DNA of 28,620 nt, taken from contig NW_026970674.1 in NCBI RefSeq assembly GCF_963678635.1, positions 1 to 28,620 on the forward strand. Direction: 5' to 3'. The DNA comes from Symsagittifera roscoffensis (lineage: Eukaryota > Xenacoelomorpha > Acoela > Convolutidae). The position numbers and the translations under genes were made by a program. Under the pieces are notes generated by a model, which searched no databases, was not told where the DNA came from, and saw only the letters and a list, made by a program, of their open reading frames with translations. The first letter of the stretch is position 1. The number at the start of each line of letters is the position of its first letter. Positions 11,570 through 20,775 of this stretch are shown one piece after another.

Positions 11570-12300
11570 AGGCGTTTGCTGTAAACATTATCGGTTTGAA
11601 GGGTTTTTGGTTAAAAACCATTTCATATGATGATAGTCCAAATTTTGTTGTGATTTGAGAATCATATGCTGATGGGAATGATTTTATGTCTGCTGACCAA
11701 TCGGTGTATTTTTAATCACCTCCGTTTCTTATACTTCGGAGTTATTCTTGTAGTGAGCGGTTAATGCCTTCAACCGGTCCATTTGTCTATGGAGCATGGG
11801 TTGTTCTAGGTTTATGTTTGATATTACAGAGACATTGTGTTAAGATTTCGTTTTTCAAAAATTCTGTTCCATTGTCTTTGACAAGGATTTCTGGTAATCC
11901 AATTTTTGCTATCCAGTGTTCCTAAAATATAGTATAAGCATAATAAACGTGGCAGTGAGGTACAGGATTCAGTGCTATATATTGTGTAAACGCCAGTACT
12001 TTTATCATTATCTATGAATTTTCTTCTGTGGAGGGTGATATAGGACCTTTGGTATCAAATGAGATTCTGTGATTGAAATAAAGACTTTGTCATTTGAAAG
12101 CTTGTTTGCCTGCTATTTGATTTTGTTGTGGGAAGCGTTTAATCAAATAATATGTTTTATAATCCCTGCATAATAATTTTAGCCAAATTGGTGCATTTGG
12201 AAAGTAAAAACTTTGAGTGAAATTTGAATATGTTTTTTTTATCCTTCATGTCCTTTTGTATGCAGGGAAAGTGAAATGCGAAATGCAATTTAAGTTAGGC
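11570..12300 (-). pseudogene. pol: Integrase (HHCC finger plus D-D-E core), Ty3/Gypsy type, dead
   Basis: Integrase cuts target DNA and joins retroelement cDNA ends. The finger shows His-His as LHTKGH (12262-12248). The first Cys follows at 12168-12170, and the expected second Cys appears to have become Tyr (codon at about 12159-12161). The core follows in one frame: first Asp in FDTKGP (12054-12056), second Asp in the DNGTEF motif (11874-11876), and Glu in GPVEG (11769-11771). The 35-codon step between the last two is the family spacing. Beyond it a SSYEMVFNQKPFKP-like segment is conserved. In-frame stops are at 12090-12092, 12012-12014, 11787-11789 and 11712-11714, and a frame change separates the His pair from the Cys part of the finger. 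The catalytic residues are preserved but no protein can be made. Confidence 0.85.
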
Positions 12301-12989
12301 TTAGAGGGAGGCAGGTTTTTTTTGTTTGAAGAGCGTGATATTCTAACAGGTCAGTGTTTTCGTTTATTGTCGTACATTTGAATTTTAGGAAGAATCGAAA
12401 TAAGGTTTAATTTTCTAGATTTGTGATATCGGCTTTTAATGCTTTTATCGGTTTTGTTTTATATTTGTGCCGAGATTTAAATTGTCAGATGCAAAGGTCA
12501 AGATTTAGTTTTTAAAAAAAAAAATTTAAGTGTCATTTTTTCTGTGTTTGGGAGCAAAATTTTTTGAAATTCGTTTTTTAGATATGTATATTATCCAAGG
12601 TGTCTTGTATATTAAATATCTTTTTGATTGTATATTTTTGGTTCGAATTGGGGTGGCGCTGCAAGTTTATGGCTTCTGTTAGGTTTTCTTTTTCTATTAA
12701 TGGGAACAAGTTATTCCGGTATGGTTTTTCTTCAGATTTATTTTGTTGTGTATTACTTTTTATCCATGATGAGTATGGTATTGGTTTCAAAGTATTTTTC
12801 CCTAATAATACTACTTCATAGTGGTTGTTTTGGTAATCAAGATATAATGGGAAGTGTTCTAAGGTGTTTTTTTTTGTATAGTATCAGAGGCAGTGTTCAC
12901 TGCATATTTACATTCTAGTCGTGGTGATGTTGCTTCAATGTTGCAAGGAACAATTTCTTTTTTTTTGTGGTATCGCTAATAGTTGTTTT
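12301..12989 (-). other. Pol linker of the older element, degenerate
   Basis: Lies between RNase H and the integrase finger, where Ty3/Gypsy Pol has a poorly conserved linker. No intact minus-strand frame of note. The plus-strand frames at 12600-12918 are hydrophobic antisense readings of this T-rich strand and are not called. Confidence 0.4.
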
Positions 12990-13260
12990 TCGTGTTATCA
13001 GTTCAGGTGGTTTGTTTCAACTAAGTGTAACTGACAAAGAAAGGTTTTTGCCTGCTGTCCAAACTATATGTAGGTTTGGAAATTTCATTAGAAAAAGTTG
13101 AAATCTAAAAACTCTATGGTTTGGAATTGATTTTTGTGTAAATAGAAAAAATATAAGTTTATGATCTGTGAATAAAACTGTTGGATGTTTTGATCAAAGG
13201 ATCAAGAATTCATTTTCTTTTTTTGTATATAATATTGCATCAATTCTCAGCTATGATAAT
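12990..13260 (-). pseudogene. pol: RNase H remnant of Pol (older element)
   Basis: RNase H removes the RNA strand during reverse transcription. The recognisable part is an FTDHK motif (Asp-His codons at 13161-13166). It is followed by a segment containing RFQLFLMKFPNLHIVWTAGKN at about 13110-13040 and a degraded LS*N region matching the end of the domain. This is the second half of the RNase H domain in the order expected just upstream of integrase. The first half, towards 13500, is frameshifted and only vaguely recognisable. Reverse transcriptase, which should lie beyond 13500, was not found on either side of the 10.4-kb insertion. Confidence 0.7.
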
Positions 13261-13817
13261 TATTGATAAATTAAATTTGGCAAACATAATTTTCACATAG
13301 AGTAATTTTACAAAAATTATTGCAATTTTCTTGGATATCACTGAATATCTTGATGAATTTTCGAAGGATCTCGAAAAATTTTGAAATTTGTTTTGATTCT
13401 TGACAAGACAAAATTGCTTTTTCGTTTGCTGAGATGCAGAGCCAACATAAACGTTTTTCAAGAGATATTCATGTTTTTGTTGACTTATTAAAAGCCACAT
13501 GTTTTGAAGATTTTTATTGCTAACTTTGATAAATCTTTCAGAATCTTCATGGTATCGGCATGGTTTCCATGGTCACTGCACTTGAATTGCCATATACGGA
13601 TCGCGTTGTGCCAGGAGTTCTTTTGTACACCATATCGCATGTAAATTGAGCGCTTAAAACCGTGTTAATGCTGCTGTCGGTCGTCGCTAAGTTGCCATTA
13701 AGGCTAACCTACCTGAAAAATTCACACTATTCTGATTGCTGAAGGCTTTTTTTACAGGTAGACTTTTATTTATCCTTAATCAGCGAAATTCTTGGGCGTT
13801 TTCGGTTATACCCTACC
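13261..13817. other. Left flank of the 10.4-kb insertion, no gene
   Basis: The first part (to about 13500) holds an 86-codon minus-strand frame that may be shifted RNase H sequence. From about 13500 to the target duplication the sequence is less T/G-biased and somewhat GC-richer, and I recognise nothing. The change in character suggests the older element was broken or rearranged near 13.5 kb. Confidence 0.4.
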
Positions 13818-13822
13818 CCATC
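13818..13822. repeat. Target-site duplication CCATC (left)
   Basis: CCATC directly precedes the TG of the left LTR. The same five bases directly follow the CA of the right LTR at 24184-24188. A 5-bp duplication is the usual product of Ty3/Gypsy integration. Confidence 0.85.
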
Positions 13823-14369
13823 TGTCGTATCTCACTATATTACTAAGGTCTCCGAAGGTTGCTCTGAGTTTTACTGAGGTTGTTATTCGATCGCTTTCCA
13901 AAAGACGAGGAAAATTCTATGCCCGAGAGATATTTTGAGTATCGTTCAGTTCGCAGGTCGGTATTCCTCTTGAACGCTCAAAGAACAGAGAAAGAAGTTT
14001 AGGCAGAGGCTTTAATTTCAAATCAAGCTGGTCACTCTCGCGGATATCTCTCGAGTGATTTTACAATGTTTATAAACCAAGATTATATCTTATTATTTAC
14101 ACTCATCAAATTTATTTAACAAAGTTATCGGTAAAAATTGGCCACTCTGTTTTTCATCATCAAGCCTTTTTCGGAGTTTATAAGTTGAGTTCAAATGTTT
14201 ACTTCCTGTTTTTTTTCTTAATGATGATTGCTGTTCCCCTCGTTCATATCTTCTTGTTGTCTCTCAGAAAATATAGTCAGTGGTCGTAAATACCAAAAAG
14301 GGCCTTGAAGTAATTTAGTTGGGTCAAAAAAATAAATCACAGCCGTAGATGGAGTGTAGGGATGTGACA
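13823..14369 (-). repeat. 3' LTR, 547 bp
   Basis: Starts TGTCGTATCTC and ends GGATGTGACA on the plus strand, aligning end to end with 23683-24183. It keeps two stretches deleted from the 5' LTR: about 34 bp around 13960-14000 and about 11 bp around 14139-14150. On the sense (minus) strand, TATAAA occurs at about 14182-14177 and 14074-14069, and AATAAA at 14116-14111. The second TATA box and the AATAAA are conserved in all three LTR copies, but their roles as promoter or polyadenylation signals are guesses. Confidence 0.9.
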
Positions 14370-14380
14370 CTACCATCCTT
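14370..14380 (-). other. Polypurine-tract candidate
   Basis: The minus strand reads AAGGATGGTAG directly before the TGTCACA start of the 3' LTR. Position and purine richness fit the plus-strand primer of reverse transcription, but two pyrimidines interrupt it, so it is a degenerate candidate. Confidence 0.45.
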
Positions 14381-14790
14381 GAAAAGGTTGCCACGAGTTG
14401 ATAGTTTTTCCGCACTCTGCTCTTCTTTTTGTAGAAAAGGTAGAATGAAATTTTAATATCCTCCAGTGTTCCACACACAGTCGGTTGGTCAGATTATATA
14501 TGTTTACAAATATACGGCACATGAATAAATACATTTTATCAAGATGTTAAAAGTTGTGGTAATAATTGTCTTTAAAGTGATACAATTCTTCAAATTGGTA
14601 CTTTTAAGGTTACTGAGAGGTGTTTTACCTAAGGTTGTGACTTAGAAACCTTCCTGTTATTGAAATCCATTGTCATCTCCATTTTTATTCTGTTCGCGTG
14701 ATTTTTCAGTGCATCTTGAAATGGAGCTGTGCGTTCACTTGAGTCGGCATTTGATTCTTGTGTTAGTGGAGGTGTCAAGGTCAATTCTCT
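14381..14790 (-). other. Env tail and 3' untranslated region of the 10.4-kb element
   Basis: A 66-codon minus-strand frame (14829-14629) runs alongside and beyond the membrane anchor and may contain the end of the cytoplasmic tail in a shifted frame. The remaining 250 bp up to the polypurine tract has no coding signal. Confidence 0.4.
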
Positions 14791-15147
14791 CCTTTTTACA
14801 TTTGTGGTAGATCTGCATGAAAAGTGCACGGAGAAACATCGAGCCTATGAAGGAAATTGTACTCCTTATCAATGATTTTTCAATGTCAGTCGATCATCAA
14901 ATACTCTTGCTAACGAAGGTCGAAGTTTTCTCATATTCAGCGCTAGCGGCTTTGCTATTTTCTTTATCTGCTCTTGTTTTTGAACATTTGGGGTTTTGAG
15001 TAGCTTCCTCTTTACTTCCTTGAATAATTCGATTCCCGCTTCCGTTTTTGAGTCGTAATATGGCATGTCCTCCAATTTCCGCAATTCGCTTAGCAAGTTC
15101 GAGATCGGGTCCGGCAATTGGACGTTGATCTTGATTGCTGGGAGCTG
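14791..15147 (-). pseudogene. env: Env C-terminal stalk, membrane anchor and start of tail (frameshifted)
   Basis: The minus-strand frame 15117-14869 encodes a charged, helix-prone segment (SNLLSELRKLED... and a Lys-rich QKQEQIKKIAKP stretch). After a frame change, a hydrophobic segment at about 14860-14800 (IGSMFLRALFMQIY) is followed by basic residues (HKCKK). This is the expected end of a retroviral-type transmembrane subunit: juxtamembrane helix, single anchor, basic cytoplasmic start. An Arg inside the hydrophobic run and the frameshift indicate decay. An alternative frame over the same interval (15154-14897) shows no such features. Confidence 0.55.
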
Positions 15148-15774
15148 TTAGCATGTTGCTAAATCAGATCGATATTTTATATTAGGCCCTACTAACTGTT
15201 TTCCACATTCCAGTGTAACAATGCAGATATGGCATCCCGGGAACTTCTCTATTCCGCTGGCGGTTGTTGATTCTATATCAGACTCGAAGAGGGTGTATGC
15301 AAATGTTGCTGATGTGCTCAGCCATACCCCAAATTCTAGATTTTTAGCTTTTTCATTGGAAGGTAACTGGATCTGTTCGGTGTCGCATACTTTCAGTGTG
15401 TCTAGATTCCATTTGAAGAAAAGAGTTGCCAGGCACGATCCGTGTCCTGTCTCAGTAGGGTTCATTTCGTGGCAAATCTGATATCTTGAAGATCCAACGC
15501 AGTATGTCAGATTGTACTCCGTTAATGTTGCAGTTTCCATATTGTCCTCTGATATTGCCAAGTAGGGAGCTTCCGTTTTCCATATGATCGCTTTATCCTT
15601 CTCGTACTGTGGCATCGGGACAGGAATGGCATGGAAGACCGTAAATGAAGTTTGCCGAGAAGCTAGTGGAATGGCAATCTTCATTAGAACGCCTTCCTCG
15701 ACAGTGACCACGTCGGTAAGAAGCTGGGCTAAATAGTAGAATAGAATTTCTTCCCTCGGAATGGCCAGTGAAAG
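15148..15774 (-). pseudogene. env: Env ectodomain, cysteine-rich membrane-proximal part
   Basis: The frame is open from just after a TGA at 15775-15777 to the stop before 15148, with the longest clean run being 15711-15148. It carries eight cysteines in paired spacing (examples: the YCVGSSRYQIC pair and GCHICIVTLECG), as expected for a disulphide-bonded envelope ectodomain. GPNIKYRSDL near its end is another candidate conserved patch. In an infectious or formerly infectious element this protein would be a surface glycoprotein mediating membrane fusion. The pieces before and after are in other frames, so no complete protein is encoded. Identification rests on domain order, cysteines and the upstream cleavage site. 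Confidence 0.65.
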
Positions 15775-15812
15775 TCAATCACGGGCATGGCTTTGCATTT
15801 TGGAAACTTCTT

Positions 15813-16453
15813 TTACAATTTAATCAATGAGTCTCGTGGGACTAGCGACAGTGGCACAAATTTATTAAGCAAAGACGGTATCGAGGTATGCATGTTGATG
15901 CGATAGGAGCAGAGAGCTGATCCGTACGATTTCACGTTCGAAAAAGTTATCGCAAGCAGCGAGGAGACCATATCATAATTGAAGTTAATCTGCTGTCTTT
16001 TGAAAAAAAGTTGATCACAGTCCCGTAGAATGCGATTGTTTTGCTTGAAAACATCAAAGTGCTCTCGAAAAAAATCAAAGTGCTCTCAATTCTGGTTTTG
16101 TATTTTTTCGTTTTGGGCCTGATTTATTGAATTTAATTCACTCGTTACCATGAAGAGCTTTTCATCTAGATTTTCTGCAAGCGTATAGACATTTTCAGCT
16201 ATTTGGCTGGCCCAGTTAGAAAGTCTGTCATTTTTTAAAGCATTTTCTTTAAACTTATCATTGCAGGATCCAAAAAATCCTCGTAGTCCACAATCTGCTG
16301 TTTTTCCTAGCAGAATTCCATCTCCGAAAACTCCATCTGATACTTGGGCTGCAATCGCTAAGGCGGGTGCTCGTTTTTGTCTCTGACTGGATTTTTGTTG
16401 TTGTTCAAGGAGAAATGAGGTTGTATATTTGCGCAGGGATGTAAGTTATTAAT
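15813..16453 (-). pseudogene. env: Env subunit boundary: furin-type site, fusion-peptide-like segment and heptad region
   Basis: On the minus strand a basic RQKR motif (16382-16371) is followed directly by a small-residue-rich hydrophobic stretch (APALAIAAQVSDGVFGDG). This is the usual order of a proprotein cleavage site and fusion peptide in class I envelope proteins. A Cys-containing segment and a helix-prone region follow. An in-frame TGA lies at 16086-16088 and the frame closes at 15813-15815. Near the TGA a 14-bp word is repeated with a 21-bp step (16053-16066 and 16074-16087), an in-frame tandem duplication of seven codons. An upstream stop separates this piece from the N-terminal one. 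Confidence 0.7.
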
Positions 16454-16473
16454 TTGAAAATAAACCTAGTTTT

Positions 16474-16797
16474 TCACTTGGTGAGGTAGCCAGTTGACAT
16501 CACAGGTTGAATTGTTTTTGAAAAGTCCAAATGGCAGAATAGGCTGGGCTGTTTCCACATGTCAGCTAGTTGTTTCAGGAAATCTTCTAGTTCATCGCGG
16601 ATATTGCGTTGGAAACTTGCGAAAGGGTTTAAGAATTCAATGGGAATACATTTTTCTGCTAGGATAATTTTCGATTCATAATTGAAGAGGGTTCCATTTT
16701 CCAATACCGTCTCTGATTGTTTATCTGAGTTGATGTCAGCATTCCATTGTGATTGGGCCGTGCTGAGTGCTATGAGGGCTGAATACATTTTATCCAA
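16474..16797 (-). pseudogene. env: Env N-terminal (surface-subunit) fragment, 107 codons
   Basis: This minus-strand open frame starts with Met at 16797 and contains a helix-prone centre (FQRNIRDELEDFLKQLADMW) with two Cys residues. It ends about 90 bp before the cleavage-site segment, in a different frame. Its position matches the surface subunit, N-terminal to the cleavage site. No signal peptide is evident at its start, so the true start probably lay upstream. The neighbouring frame 17017-16790 may hold part of it. Confidence 0.55.
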
Positions 16798-17436
16798 TGT
16801 AGTTGGAATTTTTCAGATCCTTTGAAAAATGAAATTGGCTTTGTTTTCGTTCATTGTTTCGTGCCTTTGGGCCTTTGAAGAAGTTGATGTATTTGAGAAG
16901 AAACTGTTGTGCTGTGATGGAGAAGTGTGTTTTAATTAGGAGGGGCCGTGTGTCAAGGATTGGACGGGAGTATGTGGAGATGGGAAGAGAGAAGTTAGAG
17001 AGGGAGATGTTGGACATGATCTCAACATGAAATTGTGTTTCGTTTTTGGCGCCATTTTTTTGTTTTTTTTCTTGTTTTGGAAAAGAGTAGTTAAACGTGC
17101 TTTGAACTAAATTTTAGGACATTTAGATATTATAACTTCTAAGTTTAGAAAATTTAGATATAGCTTAGCGTATATTTAGCATTTATTTGTTAAATTTAAT
17201 TTTTGAACGATTAAAATGTAAGAGCTGATTTAATGTTGATGTCTTTTAAGAATTAAGGTATTTTTGTTGTTCTGTAGCAATATAAGCTCATGTTTATTGT
17301 ATGTTGAGTGCATGTTTATTGCATGATAACCCGTATGCATGTGTTTCTGTTTCCCTTTCCATGATTTATTGCATGCTTTAATTTTCAGATAGTTTTGTGT
17401 GCAATATTTTCGTGCAATGTCTATTATCATGGAGAA
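16798..17436 (-). other. Region upstream of env, degenerate
   Basis: A 75-codon minus-strand frame (17017-16790) could be the 5' end of env in another frame. From about 17020 to 17436 the sequence is AT-rich without a supportable gene; a 103-codon minus-strand frame (17541-17230) overlaps the antisense gene and is not called. Confidence 0.4.
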
Positions 17437-18408
17437 ATGAAAAAATCCCCTGATTCGATATCGAGCTTTTTGAAAGACAAAGGAACAAAAGATTTGGTTG
17501 CGTTGGAAGCCTTTAAAAACGCTGGACGGCAAAAACCTCAAAACACGGAGTCAAAATGATCAGAAAGCGAAGACAGAGGGACTGCATCAATTGCTTGACA
17601 AAGAGATTAACTGGTTCGAAAACCAGTTGAAATATTGAATCCAGAAGCATTCGTAATTTCTCCTGAAGCACCCTGTTCTTTGAAAACCTGTTCAAACATG
17701 CGTCAATTACAGAATATCCTTAGGAGTAACAACATGACAAACCAAGAAATAAGAAAGCTAAAATCAGATTTATTTAACAGATCCTGCGCCTGGTCATTTT
17801 CCGTAGAGAAAGCTAGTGAAATGATATCTCCTTCTGGGTTAAGCTTTCATAGCGCAGATGCCGTGTTTGCGACTAGATCTTAGTTCACAGAAGCTCACAT
17901 TAAAACAGCTTTGGACGATTTTGTGTCATGTACCTTATTCGGGCGAAAATTGTTCGTGATTGCAGATCCGGGCCCAGCCTCTCAGTTCCTTGCGCAAAGT
18001 GTTAATTGCTTGGGAAATATTCTAGATCTCATTAACCAGGGACCTGACGACTTTCATAATCAAATGTATGCAGTATTTACAAAGCCCGAAAGTCTAATTG
18101 TGCAGCTGTCAGGGGCAGCTCATGCCGTTCTGACTGTAGACTTTCCCGCTCTAGTTACTGGTTTCGAAGCTGGTCGACCCAACGATGGGTCTCGATATGT
18201 CAAATTCGAGAGTAATTATGCAGTGGTAATAGGAGTTTCTATGCAAATTCTGTTGAATCAACGAAGTCCTCCAACAAGGCGCAAAATAGCAAGTAAGCTG
18301 AACTGTGACGCTGGAGATGTCGTTGTAAGGAAAATCGACGAGAGCTACGAAAGAAAGAAAAAACCATACGTCTTTCGCAAAAAATTCAGAGCGCTGTCAC
18401 GTATCTAA
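17437..18408 (+). pseudogene. Unidentified plus-strand gene remnant inside the retroelement, antisense to pol and env
   Basis: From an ATG at 17437 one frame runs to a TAA at 18406-18408, 323 codons, interrupted by two TGA codons and a TAA between about 17557 and 17610 and a TAG at 17881-17883. The last 175 codons (17884-18405) are uninterrupted. The DNA from about 17640 onward is visibly GC-richer than its flanks, which supports former coding. The N-terminal part is hydrophilic. The middle contains FGRKLFVIADPGPASQFLAQ and hydrophobic beta-like stretches (LSGAAHAVLTVDF). The C-terminus is strongly basic (ERKKKPYVFRKKF), which could mean nucleic-acid binding. I do not recognise the family; a captured host gene, an element accessory gene, a gag-like or viral nucleoprotein-like fragment, or a nested insertion are all possible. 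It is transcribed opposite to the element's own genes. Confidence 0.55.
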
Positions 18409-18440
18409 GAAGTTCAGAGCGCTGCCATGTATCTAAGAAG
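18385..18440 (+). repeat. 28-bp tandem duplication at the 3' end of the antisense gene
   Basis: Units 18385-18412 and 18413-18440 match at 26 of 28 bases. The first unit contains the last codons and stop of the plus-strand frame; the second duplicates them after the stop. Confidence 0.9.
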
Positions 18441-19977
18441 GAAAATTACCGCAGAAAACGTGATGGTAAATTGCCTTTAACGACTTAATGAATAAGGTTA
18501 GGATTGTTTGTACCAGAAAAAATGGTACCTGTATACATAAATTCTATTTAGATCAAGCCAACGTAAAGTTGAATTCCACAGCTGGAATTGAAAAGTAGAC
18601 CCTCCGTGAATTTTAAACAGTAGCAGTAGTGTTTTATGTGTCTTTGAGTACTGCTACAACCAAAATATGTAAGTACAATACCTTTTAATTGAAAAGGGTT
18701 AAGTTTTTTCCAGATGTACAAATCGTAAAAAAATTCTCTGGCAAAATTGTCTATTTTTTTTCCTGGGCCTAGCCCATAGGCATCCTTAGGGCCCAGTTTT
18801 CTTAGAAATTTGATTTTCGACCCTGATTTTGAAAAAATTGGAAAATATGCCAAAGTTCCTTGTTTTTTGGTGGATTTCAGAGGTCTGGGTTGGGAAACTA
18901 TTTTTCCTCATGTTTATGTTCTGGTGCTGCTTTTATTACCTAATCTGGTTATTATAGGCTAGATCTTGCGTCTCGCAGAATAAGATGTCACAATTTTTCG
19001 AAAAAACTGAAAAACTTGACCTTCAAACTCCATTAAGAATCGGGCCGTTTTTGGCCTGTTTTTCGAGCGCTTTTTGTGCAATTAGTGTTTTTAACTTTAT
19101 TTTTTGTGCCCAAAATGGTGTCTAACATTTGCGGACAACGTTTGTCGGAGTGTCTGTTTTTTAATTTATGTCACCTTTTATATTCAGTTTTTTGGTATTT
19201 GGACGTATTGTCGGGGTATCCCAAAAATTTCTTGAGATTTTTTCGGAACCAACTTGGATGGGCCAAAAAGTACATGACAGTAATATTGAAAGTAATTTTT
19301 TTGGCATGGCTTAATTAGGTATATAACTAGCTCTGTTTATGAACATTTTTGGCTGGATTGCATATCGTAATAATGAGATGTGAGCAATGAAACTGGGGAC
19401 AAAGTTTCGTCAATTGTGCAAAAAAAACTTAATTTAAGTAACAAAATTTGATTCTATCAATTGTAAAGACTCATAGGGTAAGCCTTTGAGAGTTCTAGTG
19501 GGTTCGTAGACCTTTTCGGGCAAGGCTGTGTCTTATAACATTCAGGCTGTGTATTTGCGTTTTTGGCCCATTTTGAAACTTTTGCCCCAAAATGGGTGTT
19601 CTAATCAAATGATACAAAATTTTTGTTAGGTCAGACCCATATGCTTTACAGGCTACCCTGTGGAATGAAACCGGTTGACCTTGTTCTAACAGTGAATTTA
19701 AAAATGATACAATTTGCTGGGGGCAACAAAATTTTTACTTTGATGCCTGAGTTTCCAAAGATAGAAGTGACTTTTTCTAGAACCTTGCGCAAGCTTAACT
19801 TGAGCAATCCGCAACATAATCGGGGTAGTGCTGTTGAATGAACGTTTTTTTGAAGCATATGGGCCTTCAATCTTTCCAGAGTTTGACTTGAATCTTTGTA
19901 AGTTGGTTTGTCAAAAAAATTTTAGTGACTAAGTTGTAAATCCATTTCTCTTGCTCTATACAATAACGTGCTATTAA
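18441..19977. other. Long non-coding stretch inside the retroelement
   Basis: About 1.5 kb between the antisense gene and the Pol tail. Frames of 72-101 codons exist on both strands (18548-18853 minus, 19076-19318 plus, 19623-19870 both strands) but none shows a domain and they overlap one another. A small inverted repeat (GTACCA...TGGTAC, 18510-18528) is present. This may be a nested insertion or an accessory region. I could not find a repeat partner or terminal structures within the window. Confidence 0.4.
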
Positions 19978-20775
19978 TCAGCCAGGCTGGAGCGCTTTAT
20001 TGTTTTGTCTGACGCTTGCTAGGATTCTAAACGTATGTTTGAACTTTTTTATTAGTCCTTGTGACATTTTTAAATCCGAGGAAACAGAATGGCATAATGC
20101 TTGTTCATTGCTTTTTATTGTATCTCCTTGAAAAATGCTAATGTTTGGTGGCAAGTTTAAGTATGGTGTAGGGTCAGACATATTCAACTGAAATTTTGAC
20201 GATGAGGGTTCAATTGATGGTCCAGGTTTTCCTTTGTTACTCCTTCTTGGGTATCTTGTAGGAAAAGTAGGAATAGGAACCTTTGATTTCATCTGCTCTG
20301 AGTTCTTCTTCAAGGTGTCTAAAAACTTCTCAAGTTTTGCTTCTTTTTCTGATGCTGTTTGAGAGTTCTATACTCCAGCTGCATCTGCTAGCAGCTGTTC
20401 ATGTTGTGCAATTTTGTCTGTGTTGGGTATAATTTTCTGTCTGACTTCTTCTGAAAATTTTTCTCTCATTTTAATTTTTGTCGCTTCTGTGCTTTCCGTC
20501 GCAATTTCGCTGCCACAAGCTATTGAATTGTTTAATTGGGATTGTGCTACTACAGGTGGAGGTGGTGGTATTGGTGCAGGCACCGGTAAAATGATCGCTA
20601 TTTCTCCATGTGTACTAAAACTTGGCAATGCGACTGGGGGCGGTGGGGCCAAAATAGGCGCTGGAAACGCAGTGAAACCAATTTGATGTGTTACAATGTC
20701 ATCATTGTGTGTTTCTTCTTCTGTGTTGACTTTTGCCACAGAAGGTATGGGTGCAAGTGAAAAGTTTTTGTCCAA
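19978..20775 (-). pseudogene. pol: Pol C-terminal tail with proline-rich segment
   Basis: Two minus-strand pieces: 20775-20368 (135 codons) and 20313-19978 (111 codons). The first has a proline-rich segment at residues about 38-75 with runs of four and five prolines, then a charged helix-prone end (KMREKFSEEVRQKI). The second contains RYPRRSNKGKP, a basic motif of the kind found near the end of Pol in Ty3/Gypsy elements. Together they form an extended tail after the integrase C-terminal domain. A stop and frame change separate them. On the plus strand the same DNA gives a Gly-rich frame (20414-20686), which is only the antisense reading. Confidence 0.55.

Larger units (their letters stand above)
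5758..13260 (-). mobile_element. Decayed Ty3/Gypsy-type LTR retroelement, older copy, minus strand; outer limits uncertain
   Basis: Domain order on the minus strand is RNase H remnants (about 13250-12990), integrase HHCC finger (about 12262-12159) and integrase core with D-D-E residues (12056-11769), the standard Ty3/Gypsy order. Below about 11570 the same strand continues as A/C-rich sequence with scattered coding remnants down to about 5.76 kb, including a possible membrane anchor. The plus strand is correspondingly T/G-rich over the whole interval. No LTR, PBS or target duplication was found, and reverse transcriptase is absent, so both ends are inferred. Many in-frame stops mark it as much older than the 10.4-kb element next to it. 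The wording of the integrase and RNase H differs from the neighbour, so it is a different lineage. Confidence 0.6.

Noticed and set aside
12600-12918. Hydrophobic plus-strand open frames
   Set aside because: They are antisense to the Pol region of the older element and consist of Phe/Leu/Val from T-rich DNA.
14218-14478. 86-codon minus-strand frame across the 3' LTR start
   Set aside because: It crosses the LTR boundary into unrelated sequence and is not open in the other LTR copies.
15221-15481. Plus-strand 86-codon frame
   Set aside because: Antisense reading of the envelope ectodomain.
20414-20686. Plus-strand glycine-rich frame
   Set aside because: Antisense of the proline-rich Pol tail: GGN opposite CCN.
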